A stretch of 12,042 nucleotides of DNA from DASYRM01 sp036004405 (GTDB lineage Bacteria; Acidobacteriota; Vicinamibacteria; Vicinamibacterales; UBA2999). The position numbers and the translations under genes are program-made. This document shows, one piece after another, positions 1 through 7,058 of this stretch (within the stretch, counting starts at the first letter, position 1; each line of letters starts with the position of its first letter). Below the pieces are notes generated by a model. It had not been told where the DNA came from. It did not search any database and saw nothing but the letters and a program-made list of their open reading frames with translations. The stretch lies in NCBI GenBank assembly GCA_036004405.1, contig DASYRM010000215.1, forward strand, positions 1 through 12,042, in the 5' to 3' direction.

Positions 1-31
1 CGTTTACGTTCTTGTGACCGGCCAGAAGATT

Positions 32-1420
<1,389 letters not shown>

Positions 1421-1424
1421 GGAA

Positions 1425-1952
1425 CTAGAGCTCCTCGACGGTCAGGACACGATTGGTGTAGATGCAGATCTCTCCGGCGATCGTCATCGCCTGCTCGGCG
1501 ATGTCGCGAGCGGGGAGACCGCTGTGGCGCAGCAGCGCGCGCGCGGCCGCCAGCGCGTACGGGCCGCCCGAGCCCACGGCCACGACGCCGTCGTCGGGCT
1601 CGATCAGGTCGCCGGTGCCGGAGAGGAGAAACGTGGACGACTTGTCGGCGACGATGAGCATCGCTTCGAGCCGCCGCAGAATGCGGTCGCTGCGCCAGTC
1701 CTTGGCCAGTTCCACGGCCGACCGTTCGAGATTGCCGCGGTACTGTTCGAGCTTGGCTTCGAACCGCGTGAACAGCGCGAAGGCGTCCGCGGCCGATCCG
1801 GCGAACCCGGCCAGAATCGAATCGTTGTGGAGCCGCCGAATCTTGCGGGCCCCCTGCTTCATCACCGTGGTGCCGAAGGTCACCTGGCCGTCGCCGGCCA
1901 TCACCGTCTGGCCGCCGTGGCGCACGGCGAGGATCGTCGTCGCGTGAATCAC
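1425..1952 (-). CDS. hslV: ATP-dependent protease peptidase subunit HslV (ClpQ)
   Basis: Threonine peptidase of the HslVU complex, a proteasome-beta-like dodecamer in the cytoplasm. The 175-residue protein starts MIHATTILAV, so removal of MIHA would expose Thr5 as the N-terminal nucleophile. Relative to mature Thr1, the expected catalytic-site residues are present: Asp21 (mature 17), Lys37 (mature 33), Gly49 in AGF (mature 45) and Ser128 in the GSGG motif (about mature 124-125). The start is GTG (1952-1950). No Shine-Dalgarno is visible, but a CATACT hexamer lies exactly 6 nt upstream, which suggests a leaderless or near-leaderless mRNA. It is followed by hslU after 4 nt, so the two are translated from one transcript. 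Identification is very secure. Confidence 0.97.
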   Translation of the reverse strand: MIHATTILAVRHGGQTVMAGDGQVTFGTTVMKQGARKIRRLHNDSILAGFAGSAADAFALFTRFEAKLEQYRGNLERSAVELAKDWRSDRILRRLEAMLIVADKSSTFLLSGTGDLIEPDDGVVAVGSGGPYALAAARALLRHSGLPARDIAEQAMTIAGEICIYTNRVLTVEEL

Positions 1953-1958
1953 GGTGCC

Positions 1959-1964
1959 AGTATG
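1959..1964 (-). promoter_or_regulatory. Candidate -10 box for hslVU, leaderless arrangement
   Basis: On the minus strand CATACT (4 of 6 matches to TATAAT) is followed by 6 nt and then the hslV GTG. The spacing would put transcription start at or beside the start codon. No convincing -35 box was found. The same 6-nt spacing occurs in front of the permease gene, which is the main reason to list this weak hexamer. Confidence 0.3.
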
Positions 1965-1966
1965 CC

Positions 1967-1987
1967 GTAGGAGGGGCCGCCTTCAGG
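1967..1987 (+). repeat. Degenerate copy of the GTAGGGGC/CTTYAG palindromic repeat
   Basis: The stretch begins GTAG, runs through GGGGCCGCC and carries the CTTCAG core, as do the copies at 3075-3100 and 7034-7057. It has two extra bases (GA) after GTAG, and its right arm (AGGTGCTGACC) no longer pairs well with the left. It lies just upstream of the hslV start. Taken alone it would be unremarkable; the shared edge and core with the other two copies support it. Confidence 0.4.
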
Positions 1988-1988
1988 T

Positions 1989-2020
1989 GCTGACCTGAGC
2001 TGTCCTGAGCCGGGGTCAGC
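1989..2020. repeat. Inverted repeat in the hslV/PEGA divergent intergenic region
   Basis: GCTGACC (1989-1995) and GGTCAGC (2014-2020) form a perfect 7-bp inverted repeat around an 18-nt loop that itself contains TGAGCTGTCCTGAG. It could be an operator or an RNA structure. The rest of the 176-nt divergent region (1953-2128) shows no clear sigma-70 promoter for the plus-strand gene. Confidence 0.25.
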
Positions 2021-2128
2021 CGGCCGGGGCCGGGCGGAGGACAATGGCCCAGTCCGCGACCCGAGGCGCGAGATTTCTGGGCATTTCGGCGGCCGGGACA
2101 TGGCAGGGATCCTGCTCAAAGGATAGGC

Positions 2129-3061
2129 ATGCGTAAACACACATTCGTCGCCACAGCCGTGTTGGCGGCCCTCGTCACCGCGGCCCCTCTTGCGTCTGCT
2201 CAGGGACGCCACCGTGGAAACGACGGCGATGGCGGCCGGCAGCGCCGTCCGTCGAGCGCGGATTCCGGCCGAAGCCAGGGTGGGGACCGCCAGAGCGGCG
2301 GCGACCGCCAGCGCGCCGAGCGCCAGGCGCAGCCGCGTGACGACGGCCGCGCCGAGCAGCGCAGTCCCAGGGGCCGCGCCGATCGGGTTGAGAGGCAGCG
2401 CGACAACGCCCAGGGCAGCGACAACGGCCGCCGGGAGGTGACGCCGCAGGAGCGTCGCGACCCGCAGCCCTTGGCCCAGCGCAACGACGGTGACCGTCGC
2501 GGCGATGGTGACCGTCGCGTCGACGGGCGCAACGACGGACGGGCCAGCCGGTACGACGGGCGGGACGGGCGTTACGACGGCCGCAACGGCGTCAACCGTT
2601 ACGCCACGCCGCGCACCGGCCCGGTGCCGCGGTACCGCGACGGCGACCGCCGCGCCTACGTGCAGCCGCGCCGGAACTACTACGTCTACGGGTACCCGTC
2701 GTATCGCTACTACGGCGGCACGCGCTACTACGGCTACCGCTACTACGACCCGTACTTCGCCGGCGACTTCTTCTGGAGCAACCACTCGTGGCGGGCGCGC
2801 AGCTACTACGTCGGCTCGAGCTGGGACTACGACCTGGGCAAGCTGCGGCTCGACATCGACCAGCGGGACGCCGAGGTCTACATCGACGGCTACTACGCCG
2901 GCGTGATCGACGACTTCGATGGACGGCTGCAGGGTCTGCGGCTGGAGCCCGGCAACTACCAGGTGGAGGTAGCGCTCCCCGGCTTCGAGCCGCTGGAGTT
3001 CGACGTGCACATCACGCCGGGCCGGACGACCACGTATCGCGGCTCGCTGCTTCCGGAGTAA
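2129..3061 (+). CDS. Secreted Arg/Gly/Asp- and Tyr-rich protein with C-terminal PEGA domain
   Basis: This 310-residue protein is probably exported. It has a Sec signal peptide (basic MRKH, hydrophobic residues 6-20, cleavage after ALASA at 24). Residues 25-180 are low complexity and rich in Arg, Asp, Gly, Asn and Gln, with short DGDRR / YDGR-type repeats (120-152), so probably disordered and strongly charged. Residues 184-209 are extremely Tyr-rich: 13 of 26 residues. Residues 237-305 form a PEGA domain (VYIDGYYAGVIDDF... LEPGNYQVEVALPGFEP... ITPGRT), a small beta fold found in bacterial surface and envelope proteins. The ATG at 2129 has AAAGGA 5 nt upstream. The gene stands alone, divergent from hslVU and convergent with the permease. 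The domain call is secure; biological function is unknown. A cell-surface or polyanion-binding structural role is a guess from composition. Confidence 0.9.
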   Translation: MRKHTFVATAVLAALVTAAPLASAQGRHRGNDGDGGRQRRPSSADSGRSQGGDRQSGGDRQRAERQAQPRDDGRAEQRSPRGRADRVERQRDNAQGSDNGRREVTPQERRDPQPLAQRNDGDRRGDGDRRVDGRNDGRASRYDGRDGRYDGRNGVNRYATPRTGPVPRYRDGDRRAYVQPRRNYYVYGYPSYRYYGGTRYYGYRYYDPYFAGDFFWSNHSWRARSYYVGSSWDYDLGKLRLDIDQRDAEVYIDGYYAGVIDDFDGRLQGLRLEPGNYQVEVALPGFEPLEFDVHITPGRTTTYRGSLLPE

Positions 3062-3074
3062 CGAGGTCGTTTTC

Positions 3075-3100
3075 GTAGGGGCACATCTTTAGATGTGCCC
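3075..3100 (+). repeat. Palindromic dispersed repeat, best copy; possible bidirectional terminator
   Basis: GTAG is followed by a perfect 10-bp inverted repeat, GGGCACATCT (3079-3088) and AGATGTGCCC (3091-3100), with only TT between the arms; the core reads CTTTAG. It begins 13 nt after the PEGA-gene stop and lies between two convergent genes, so it could end transcription from both sides. No T-tract follows on either strand, so it is not a canonical intrinsic terminator. The shared edge and core with 1967-1987 and 7034-7057 point to a dispersed REP-like family. Confidence 0.7.
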
Positions 3101-3181
3101 GCACCATCAGGGAGGCAGGCCGTACGGGATAGCGGCCGCCGCCCTTCGTGTTTCAACCGGCTTTCAGCGATTCTGGCCTTC

Positions 3182-3214
3182 TCTGCCTACTCTGCCTACT
3201 CCGCCTACTCCGCC
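3182..3214 (+). repeat. 9-bp tandem repeat spanning the permease stop codon
   Basis: Units are TCTGCCTAC (3182-3190), TCTGCCTAC (3191-3199), TCCGCCTAC (3200-3208) and a partial TCCGCC (3209-3214). On the minus strand each full unit contains GTAG, and the permease stop TAG (3207-3205) is supplied by one unit. Length change by whole units would keep the stop, because each full unit carries TAG in the same frame. Confidence 0.75.
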
Positions 3215-4584
3215 ACCACCTTCAAGTTTCTTCGGAAGTAAAAGTAGAGCGGCACGCCCGCCAGGATGACCAGCGCGCCGAGCCCCGCGGTGGCGGGATC
3301 GCGATAGAGCGCATTTACCACCATCACCACGCTGACGCCCACGAACAGCGCGGGCGTCCACGGATAGCCGAGCGCCTTGAACGGCCGCGGCGCGTCCGGC
3401 TCACGCGATCGCAGCACGAAGATGGCGGCCACCGCCGCACCGGCAAACAGCGTGATCGCGAACCCGGTGTAGTTGGCCAGGGCGTCGGCGGCGCCGGTGA
3501 GGATGAGCAGCGTCGTCCACGCCGCCTGCGCCACGATGGACGCCGCCGGGGTCTTGAACCGCGGGTGCACCCGGGCGGCCGCCGAGAAGAACACGCCGTC
3601 GCGGGCCATCGCGTAGTACACGCGCGGGCCGGCAAACGTCCACGCGCTCAGGCCGGCCGAGAGGCTGACGATCGACACCAGCCCCATCACGTTCCCGGCG
3701 CGGGTGCCGAGCAGGCGGTCCGCAATGACGTCGAGCACGCTGCCCTGCACCATCGCCAGCTCGCCCACCGGCATCACATAGAGATACAGGCCGTTGAGCA
3801 GCAGGTAGATGACGATGACGCCGGTGGTGCCGGCCGCGAGCGACAGCGGCAGGTTGCGTCCGGGGTTGCGAATCTCCTCCGCCACGTAGGCCGCGGCGTT
3901 CCATCCCGAATAGGTGAACATCACCGGAATGAGCGCCAGCAGCCACGAGGTCGTGGCCACTGCTCCGCTCCCCTGCTGCAGGTTGGCGACGCTGCCCGTA
4001 CCGATGGTGACCCCCAGCGCGATGAACACGAGAAGCGCCAGCACCTTCAGCGACGCCAAAACGTTCCCGACCGCACGGCCCGGTCCGACGCCACGAATGT
4101 GAATGGCGGCCATCAGCCACACGGCGGCAATGGCCACAATCGCGCGGCGCGAGATGACGAGGAACGGCAGCGGGACCAGCGGATCGGTGTTCGCGACGCC
4201 GGGGATGAAACGATCCAGATAGACGATCAGGAAGACGGCGCTGGCCGCCATCGCGCCCGAGAACCCAGCAACGAACGACGTCCAGCCGGTCAGGAAGCCG
4301 GCAATCGGACCGTAGGCGTCGCGCAGGTACACGTACTCGCCGCCCGCGCGTGGCCGCAACGCGGAGAGTTCCGCATACGCCATGGCCCCGCAGAACGCCA
4401 GCACACCGCCGGCCGCCCAGACGAGCAGGAACATCACCGCGTTCGGTACGGCGGCGGCAATTTGCGGCGGGGTGAAGAGGATGCCGCCGCCGATGACGTT
4501 GGCGACGATGATGGCGGCCGCGTCGAACGGGCTGAGCCGTCGCTCGAGCACGGGCGCGGACGGAGACGGCGAGGTGGTCGACAC
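3205..4584 (-). CDS. APC-superfamily amino-acid permease
   Basis: Inner-membrane transporter of the APC (AA_permease_2) type with about 12 hydrophobic segments over 459 residues. TM1 contains the broken-helix substrate motif IGGGILFTPP (31-40). The TM6 signature YSGWNAAAYVAEEIRNPGRN (225-244) is strongly conserved in this superfamily, and ARDGVFF follows TM8. Substrate cannot be read from sequence; a neutral or cationic amino acid is most likely. The frame is open back to 4659, but residues upstream of the GTG at 4584-4582 are encoded by a dispersed repeat (4606-4643) and resemble no transporter N-terminus. A TATAAT box lies 6 nt before this GTG, so I chose it as the start, probably leaderless. 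The C-terminus ends just after TM12 (FRRNLKVVAE). The gene is monocistronic as far as can be seen. Confidence 0.93.
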   Translation of the reverse strand: MSTTSPSPSAPVLERRLSPFDAAAIIVANVIGGGILFTPPQIAAAVPNAVMFLLVWAAGGVLAFCGAMAYAELSALRPRAGGEYVYLRDAYGPIAGFLTGWTSFVAGFSGAMAASAVFLIVYLDRFIPGVANTDPLVPLPFLVISRRAIVAIAAVWLMAAIHIRGVGPGRAVGNVLASLKVLALLVFIALGVTIGTGSVANLQQGSGAVATTSWLLALIPVMFTYSGWNAAAYVAEEIRNPGRNLPLSLAAGTTGVIVIYLLLNGLYLYVMPVGELAMVQGSVLDVIADRLLGTRAGNVMGLVSIVSLSAGLSAWTFAGPRVYYAMARDGVFFSAAARVHPRFKTPAASIVAQAAWTTLLILTGAADALANYTGFAITLFAGAAVAAIFVLRSREPDAPRPFKALGYPWTPALFVGVSVVMVVNALYRDPATAGLGALVILAGVPLYFYFRRNLKVVAE

Positions 4585-4590
4585 GCGTGG

Positions 4591-4596
4591 ATTATA
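4591..4596 (-). promoter_or_regulatory. Consensus -10 box (TATAAT) for a leaderless permease transcript
   Basis: Minus-strand TATAAT is a perfect -10 hexamer in otherwise GC-rich DNA. Six bases (CCACGC) separate it from the GTG at 4584, the spacing expected if the start codon is the first transcribed codon. No Shine-Dalgarno precedes this GTG. The -35 region (CAAGCA at 17-nt spacing) is poor and falls inside the adjoining repeat. Confidence 0.55.
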
Positions 4597-4605
4597 TGAG
4601 CGCGA

Positions 4606-4643
4606 GGCGGACCTGCTTGTCCGCCGTAGCCTTGGCGGAGGCA
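4606..4643 (-). repeat. Dispersed repeat with GGCTACGGCGG core (intergenic copy)
   Basis: On the minus strand this reads CTGCCTCCGCCAAGGCTACG then GCGGACAAGCAGGTCCGCC. A closely matching sequence occurs inside the ABC-F gene at 8826-8855 (shared CCTCCGCC, GGCTACGGCGG and CAAGC). The copy here has three complementary arms on the plus strand: GGCGGA (4606-4611), TCCGCC (4620-4625) and GGCGGA (4634-4639), each pair 8 nt apart, so the middle arm can pair with either neighbour. It occupies most of the 78-nt gap between the lipoprotein and permease genes. Confidence 0.7.
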
Positions 4644-4662
4644 GAAAGGCCCCAACCACCTC

Positions 4663-5178
4663 TTACTCGGACAGCAGGTGGCGCTCGACGGTGTACTCGC
4701 CCATCTTGATCCAGGTGCGCGAGCCGTGCTTGCCGAACACGTTCACCTTGGCATCCACGAACTCGCGGTTCTGCAGCATCTGCGCCCGGGACTGCGGGCT
4801 GGTGTAGCCGAGCGTCGAGCGCAGCACCAGCGAATTCCCCACTTTGCCGGCGTCCAGCCCCTCGGGGCCGATGGCGCGGACGAAGTGCTCGCCCCAGGTC
4901 TTGTCCTCGTTCGCGCGGCGGAACACCGCCCACACCTGCACGCGGCTGATCGACTCGTCCGAGACGTTCTGCAGCTTGAGGGTGATGCTCGGCACGATCT
5001 TGTTCTGGCCGCCCACGATGCCGGCGTCGTACCAGCCGGTCTTGACGTCGACGAGCTTGAGGTCGTTCTCGACGAACCGGGTGCGCGCGCAGCCAGCCGT
5101 CACGAACGTCACCAGAGACAGCGCGGCGGCTATCAGCAGACGCGATCGCGTTGGCCCGCTATGCGCCTCGTTGCGCAA
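4663..5178 (-). CDS. Small lipoprotein with beta-rich (LEA/FxLYD-like) domain, function unknown
   Basis: A 171-residue protein of unknown function, predicted to be lipid-anchored in the envelope. The N-terminus has basic residues (RSR, 11-13), a hydrophobic stretch (14-26) and the lipobox VTAGC with Cys30. The mature part (31-171) alternates hydrophobic and polar residues (SITLKLQNVSDESISRVQVW), the pattern of extracytoplasmic beta-sandwich domains of LEA or FxLYD type; that assignment is inference. The TTG start at 5178-5176 was chosen because AAGGAGG lies exactly 7 nt upstream. The frame is open to 5343, but the extra 55 residues would be encoded by palindromic leader DNA and would push the signal peptide inside the protein. 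It sits between the permease and the sigma-factor operon on the same strand, and its own structured leader suggests separate expression. Confidence 0.8.
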   Translation of the reverse strand: MRNEAHSGPTRSRLLIAAALSLVTFVTAGCARTRFVENDLKLVDVKTGWYDAGIVGGQNKIVPSITLKLQNVSDESISRVQVWAVFRRANEDKTWGEHFVRAIGPEGLDAGKVGNSLVLRSTLGYTSPQSRAQMLQNREFVDAKVNVFGKHGSRTWIKMGEYTVERHLLSE

Positions 5179-5185
5179 GACTCGT

Positions 5186-5192
5186 CCTCCTT
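5186..5192 (-). promoter_or_regulatory. Strong Shine-Dalgarno that fixes the TTG start of the lipoprotein gene
   Basis: Minus-strand AAGGAGG is followed by 7 nt (ACGAGTC) and then TTG at 5178. This is the strongest ribosome binding site in the window and overrides longer in-frame GTG/ATG options. Confidence 0.8.
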
Positions 5193-5212
5193 GTAACCCC
5201 ATAGCGGGCCAC

Positions 5213-5229
5213 GCCGCGCGCAGCGCGGC
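5213..5229 (-). repeat. GC-rich hairpin in the lipoprotein leader
   Basis: GCCGCGC (5213-5219) and GCGCGGC (5223-5229) pair perfectly across a 3-nt loop. On the minus strand it lies about 20 nt upstream of the AAGGAGG ribosome binding site, so in mRNA it could affect translation or transcript stability. Confidence 0.45.
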
Positions 5230-5246
5230 CAAAGATACTGGGCAAT

Positions 5247-5291
5247 CCGCCGAGGGCTCTGCAGGGATATCGAGGGCAGAGCCCTTGGCGG
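5247..5291 (-). repeat. Long near-perfect inverted repeat (16-bp arms)
   Basis: Left arm CCGCCGAGGGCTCTGC (5247-5262) and right arm GCAGAGCCCTTGGCGG (5276-5291) pair over 16 positions with a single G-T wobble; the 13-nt loop has the palindrome GATATC at its centre. It is the longest inverted repeat in the window. It lies between the end of the sigma-factor operon and the lipoprotein gene, and could be a terminator-like element, a leader structure or a dispersed palindrome. Confidence 0.7.
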
Positions 5292-5319
5292 CATTGTAGG
5301 ACATGGCAGTCAATAGGAC

Positions 5320-5357
5320 ACCGGCCGAGCCAGCCGGTTCCACGACTCGACGTCGTG
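5320..5357 (-). terminator. Paired hairpins just after the sigma-operon end, possible terminator
   Basis: On the minus strand, four bases after the TAG of the secreted-protein gene, CACGAC/GTCGTG (5341-5346 with 5352-5357, 5-nt loop) forms one stem, followed by ACCGGC/GCCGGT (5320-5325 with 5333-5338, 7-nt loop). There is no T-tract, so intrinsic termination is uncertain, but the position fits the end of a transcription unit. Confidence 0.35.
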
Positions 5358-5361
5358 CGTC

Positions 5362-6135
5362 CTAATTCTCTTCGGCTTTGATGCGCGCGCGGGCCTGATC
5401 TAGCGTGATCTGGCCCGATCGGAACGCGGCGAGGTCGCTCCCCTTGATCTTGAAGATCACGCTCTTGAGATCGGTCGAATCGCCGGGCACCAGCGGGTCG
5501 TTGGGCACGTTGTCGCGCGCGGCAACCGTGAGCCACTCGTCGGGCCCGAGGTTCAGCGGACCGCTGCTTTCGAGCATCGCGTCCACGAGCGCTTCCTTCA
5601 CCGCCCGGGTGTAGGCCTCGTTCGGGTCGCGCACCACAGCCGGATCGACTTGCGACGAGGTCGCCTCCGGCGAATTGCGCTCTTCCATCTGCCGCACCAG
5701 CGCCTCGAGACGCGCCCGCTCCTGGGGAGGCTGCTCCAGCACCATCGCCCGCAGCTGCGCCATGGCGGTGTTCACGGCCAGACGGTTGCCATCCACGACA
5801 TAGCGCAGCGTCCACGCCAGCGGCAGCCGCAGCGCCGGGACTTCGACGTCGAAGAACACACCGTAGCCGTCGAGACGGAAGCCACGCACCGCCGGCGCGC
5901 CGGTGAGCATCGGCACGTCGGGCATCACGTGCTTGACCTGCCGCAGCAGGTTGTCGGCGCCGTTGGCGACCGCGCGTTCGAGCACGCCCTCCATCAGCGA
6001 GATGCGCTGACGCTGCTTGATCTGTTCGAGCTCGGCGCTCTTCAGTGTCTGCGCCTCGGCCACCGTCACGGACAACGCCACGGCAGCCACGGCCATCGTC
6101 ACGACGCGCCGTGTCGTTGGCGAGTGTCGAGCCAT
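5362..6135 (-). CDS. Secreted protein of unknown family, third gene of ECF sigma operon
   Basis: I do not recognise a named family. The 257-residue product has a Sec signal peptide (basic MARHSPTTRR, hydrophobic 12-25, cleavage after AEA at 28), so it is probably periplasmic. The mature part contains LDGYGVFFDVEVPALRLPL (88-106), a hydrophobic beta-like segment, then Glu/Arg-rich helices (about 124-152), a conserved-looking NEAYTRAVKEALVDAMLESS stretch (172-191) and LGPDEWLTVAARD (196-208). It ends in a charged helix. The ATG directly follows the TAG of the anti-sigma gene with no gap, and GGAG lies 8 nt upstream inside that gene, so translation is probably coupled. Co-transcription suggests it works with the anti-sigma factor or in the envelope response it controls; this is inference. 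Confidence 0.85.
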   Translation of the reverse strand: MARHSPTTRRVVTMAVAAVALSVTVAEAQTLKSAELEQIKQRQRISLMEGVLERAVANGADNLLRQVKHVMPDVPMLTGAPAVRGFRLDGYGVFFDVEVPALRLPLAWTLRYVVDGNRLAVNTAMAQLRAMVLEQPPQERARLEALVRQMEERNSPEATSSQVDPAVVRDPNEAYTRAVKEALVDAMLESSGPLNLGPDEWLTVAARDNVPNDPLVPGDSTDLKSVIFKIKGSDLAAFRSGQITLDQARARIKAEEN

Positions 6136-7005
6136 CTACTTCACTCCACCCGGCAGGCTGACGCGGTTGATCAGCATGTTGGTGAGCTCGCGCTGCTGAC
6201 GCAGCTCGGCACCAGTGGCGCCCTGAATCTTGCCGATGTCCTGCTGCACCGTCGCCATGTCGACCTTGCGCTGGATCTCCATGTCGCGCATGACCTGCGC
6301 CGTGCGCAGCGCCAGCTCGCTCCGCTGCCGCTCCTCGCTCTCGCTCAAGAGGGAGCGCACCCGCTTCAGCAGCGCTTCGTCGTCGGTCCGCGCCGCGGTC
6401 TGCGCCGGCGCCGGCGTCGACGAGGACGGCGACAGGCGCGCCAGCTCGGCACGCAGCCGCTGCTCGAGCTCGGCGAGCTCGCCGCGGGAGACGCTGTCTC
6501 CCTTCAACGCGGTCTCCCCCTTCAAGGCGGCATTCGTCTTCACGGCCTCGGCTGGCACCGTCTGCCCGGCGCTGCCCACCGAACCCGCCGTCGCGGGGAC
6601 GGCGCCGCCGCGTCCGGCGCCAATGGCGATGCCGGCAGCAAACACCATCGACGCCGCCACAGCCTGCATCCACACCGGTGTCGATTGACGCCACCACGGA
6701 ACGTCGGCCACCGCGGAGACGGACGGCACCGGCATCGTGGCGGCGGCCGCCACCGGCAACGCATCCGACGAGGTCAGCGTCAGCCCCAGCTCGGTCTGCG
6801 GCGGAGACCACGCCGAGAGCACCTCGCGCGTGTCGCCAAGCGCCGCGAGCTCGGTGGTGCACGTGTCGCACGTCTGCACGTGGGCGGCAATCGCGGCCAG
6901 TTCGTCCGGACTGCCGTCGTTGTAGAGATAGCTGACGAGCGCGCCCGGATCTCCGCAGTAGGGGCTGCGATTCAGTGAGTTGTGATCTTCAGGGACCTTC
7001 TTCAT
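6136..7005 (-). CDS. Membrane anti-sigma factor with zinc-binding ZAS domain and periplasmic coiled coil
   Basis: Single-pass anti-sigma factor expected to hold the adjacent ECF sigma factor at the membrane. In 289 residues it has an N-terminal ZAS motif: Cys17, His42, Cys46 and Cys49 (HVQTCDTC), the usual C-xn-H-xxx-C-xx-C arrangement. An Ala/Pro-rich linker follows, then one transmembrane segment at about 111-131. The part beyond the membrane is Ala/Gly-rich (132-160) and then strongly helical with heptad-like Glu/Arg/Leu/Gln spacing (about 175-275), probably a coiled coil. That long sensory tail is larger than in minimal ZAS proteins. The ATG has GAGAG 7 nt upstream. It is separated from the sigma gene by 53 nt holding a palindromic repeat, and its stop abuts the next ATG. 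Confidence 0.9.
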   Translation of the reverse strand: MKKVPEDHNSLNRSPYCGDPGALVSYLYNDGSPDELAAIAAHVQTCDTCTTELAALGDTREVLSAWSPPQTELGLTLTSSDALPVAAAATMPVPSVSAVADVPWWRQSTPVWMQAVAASMVFAAGIAIGAGRGGAVPATAGSVGSAGQTVPAEAVKTNAALKGETALKGDSVSRGELAELEQRLRAELARLSPSSSTPAPAQTAARTDDEALLKRVRSLLSESEERQRSELALRTAQVMRDMEIQRKVDMATVQQDIGKIQGATGAELRQQRELTNMLINRVSLPGGVK

Positions 7006-7033
7006 TGCACGACTCTCAGTTCACTCCATTGAT

Positions 7034-7057
7034 GGGCCGCCTGAAGGCGACCCCTAC
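7034..7057 (-). repeat. Palindromic dispersed repeat between sigma and anti-sigma genes
   Basis: Minus strand reads GTAGGGGTCGCCTTCAGG then CGGCCC. Arms at 7034-7042 and 7045-7053 pair at 8 of 9 positions with a 2-nt centre, and the core is CTTCAG. It begins one base after the sigma-factor TGA. The edge and core match the copies at 3075-3100 and 1967-1987. Its place inside an operon could form an intercistronic hairpin affecting the sigma to anti-sigma ratio. Confidence 0.65.
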
Positions 7058-7058
7058 A

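Noticed and set aside
1..31. Possible gene downstream of hslU
   Set aside because: Only 31 bases remain after the hslU stop; no start codon with ribosome binding site or recognisable motif can be read on the minus strand.
2101..2115. Sigma-54-like box (TGGCAGG-GATC-CTGC) before the PEGA gene
   Set aside because: The GG-N10-GC spacing is right, but the predicted start would be at about 2127, leaving the Shine-Dalgarno (2118-2123) outside the transcript and only 2 nt before the ATG. Probably chance in GC-rich DNA.
1949..3010. 353-codon minus-strand open frame opposite the PEGA gene
   Set aside because: Val/Ala-rich shadow without motifs; the plus strand encodes a signal peptide, a ribosome binding site and a recognisable PEGA domain.
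4585..4659. Longer permease beginning at 4659
   Set aside because: The extra 25 residues are encoded by repeat DNA (4606-4643) and are Arg/Pro/Ser-rich, unlike a transporter N-terminus; the GTG at 4584 has a TATAAT box at leaderless spacing.
5179..5343. Longer lipoprotein beginning at 5343
   Set aside because: It would place the signal peptide about 65 residues inside the protein and be encoded by palindromic leader DNA; the TTG at 5178 has a near-perfect ribosome binding site.
5159..6871. 570-codon minus-strand open frame across the secreted-protein and anti-sigma genes
   Set aside because: Low-complexity Arg/Gly/Ala composition with no domain; it runs in another frame of two genes with signal peptide, ZAS motif and coupled starts.
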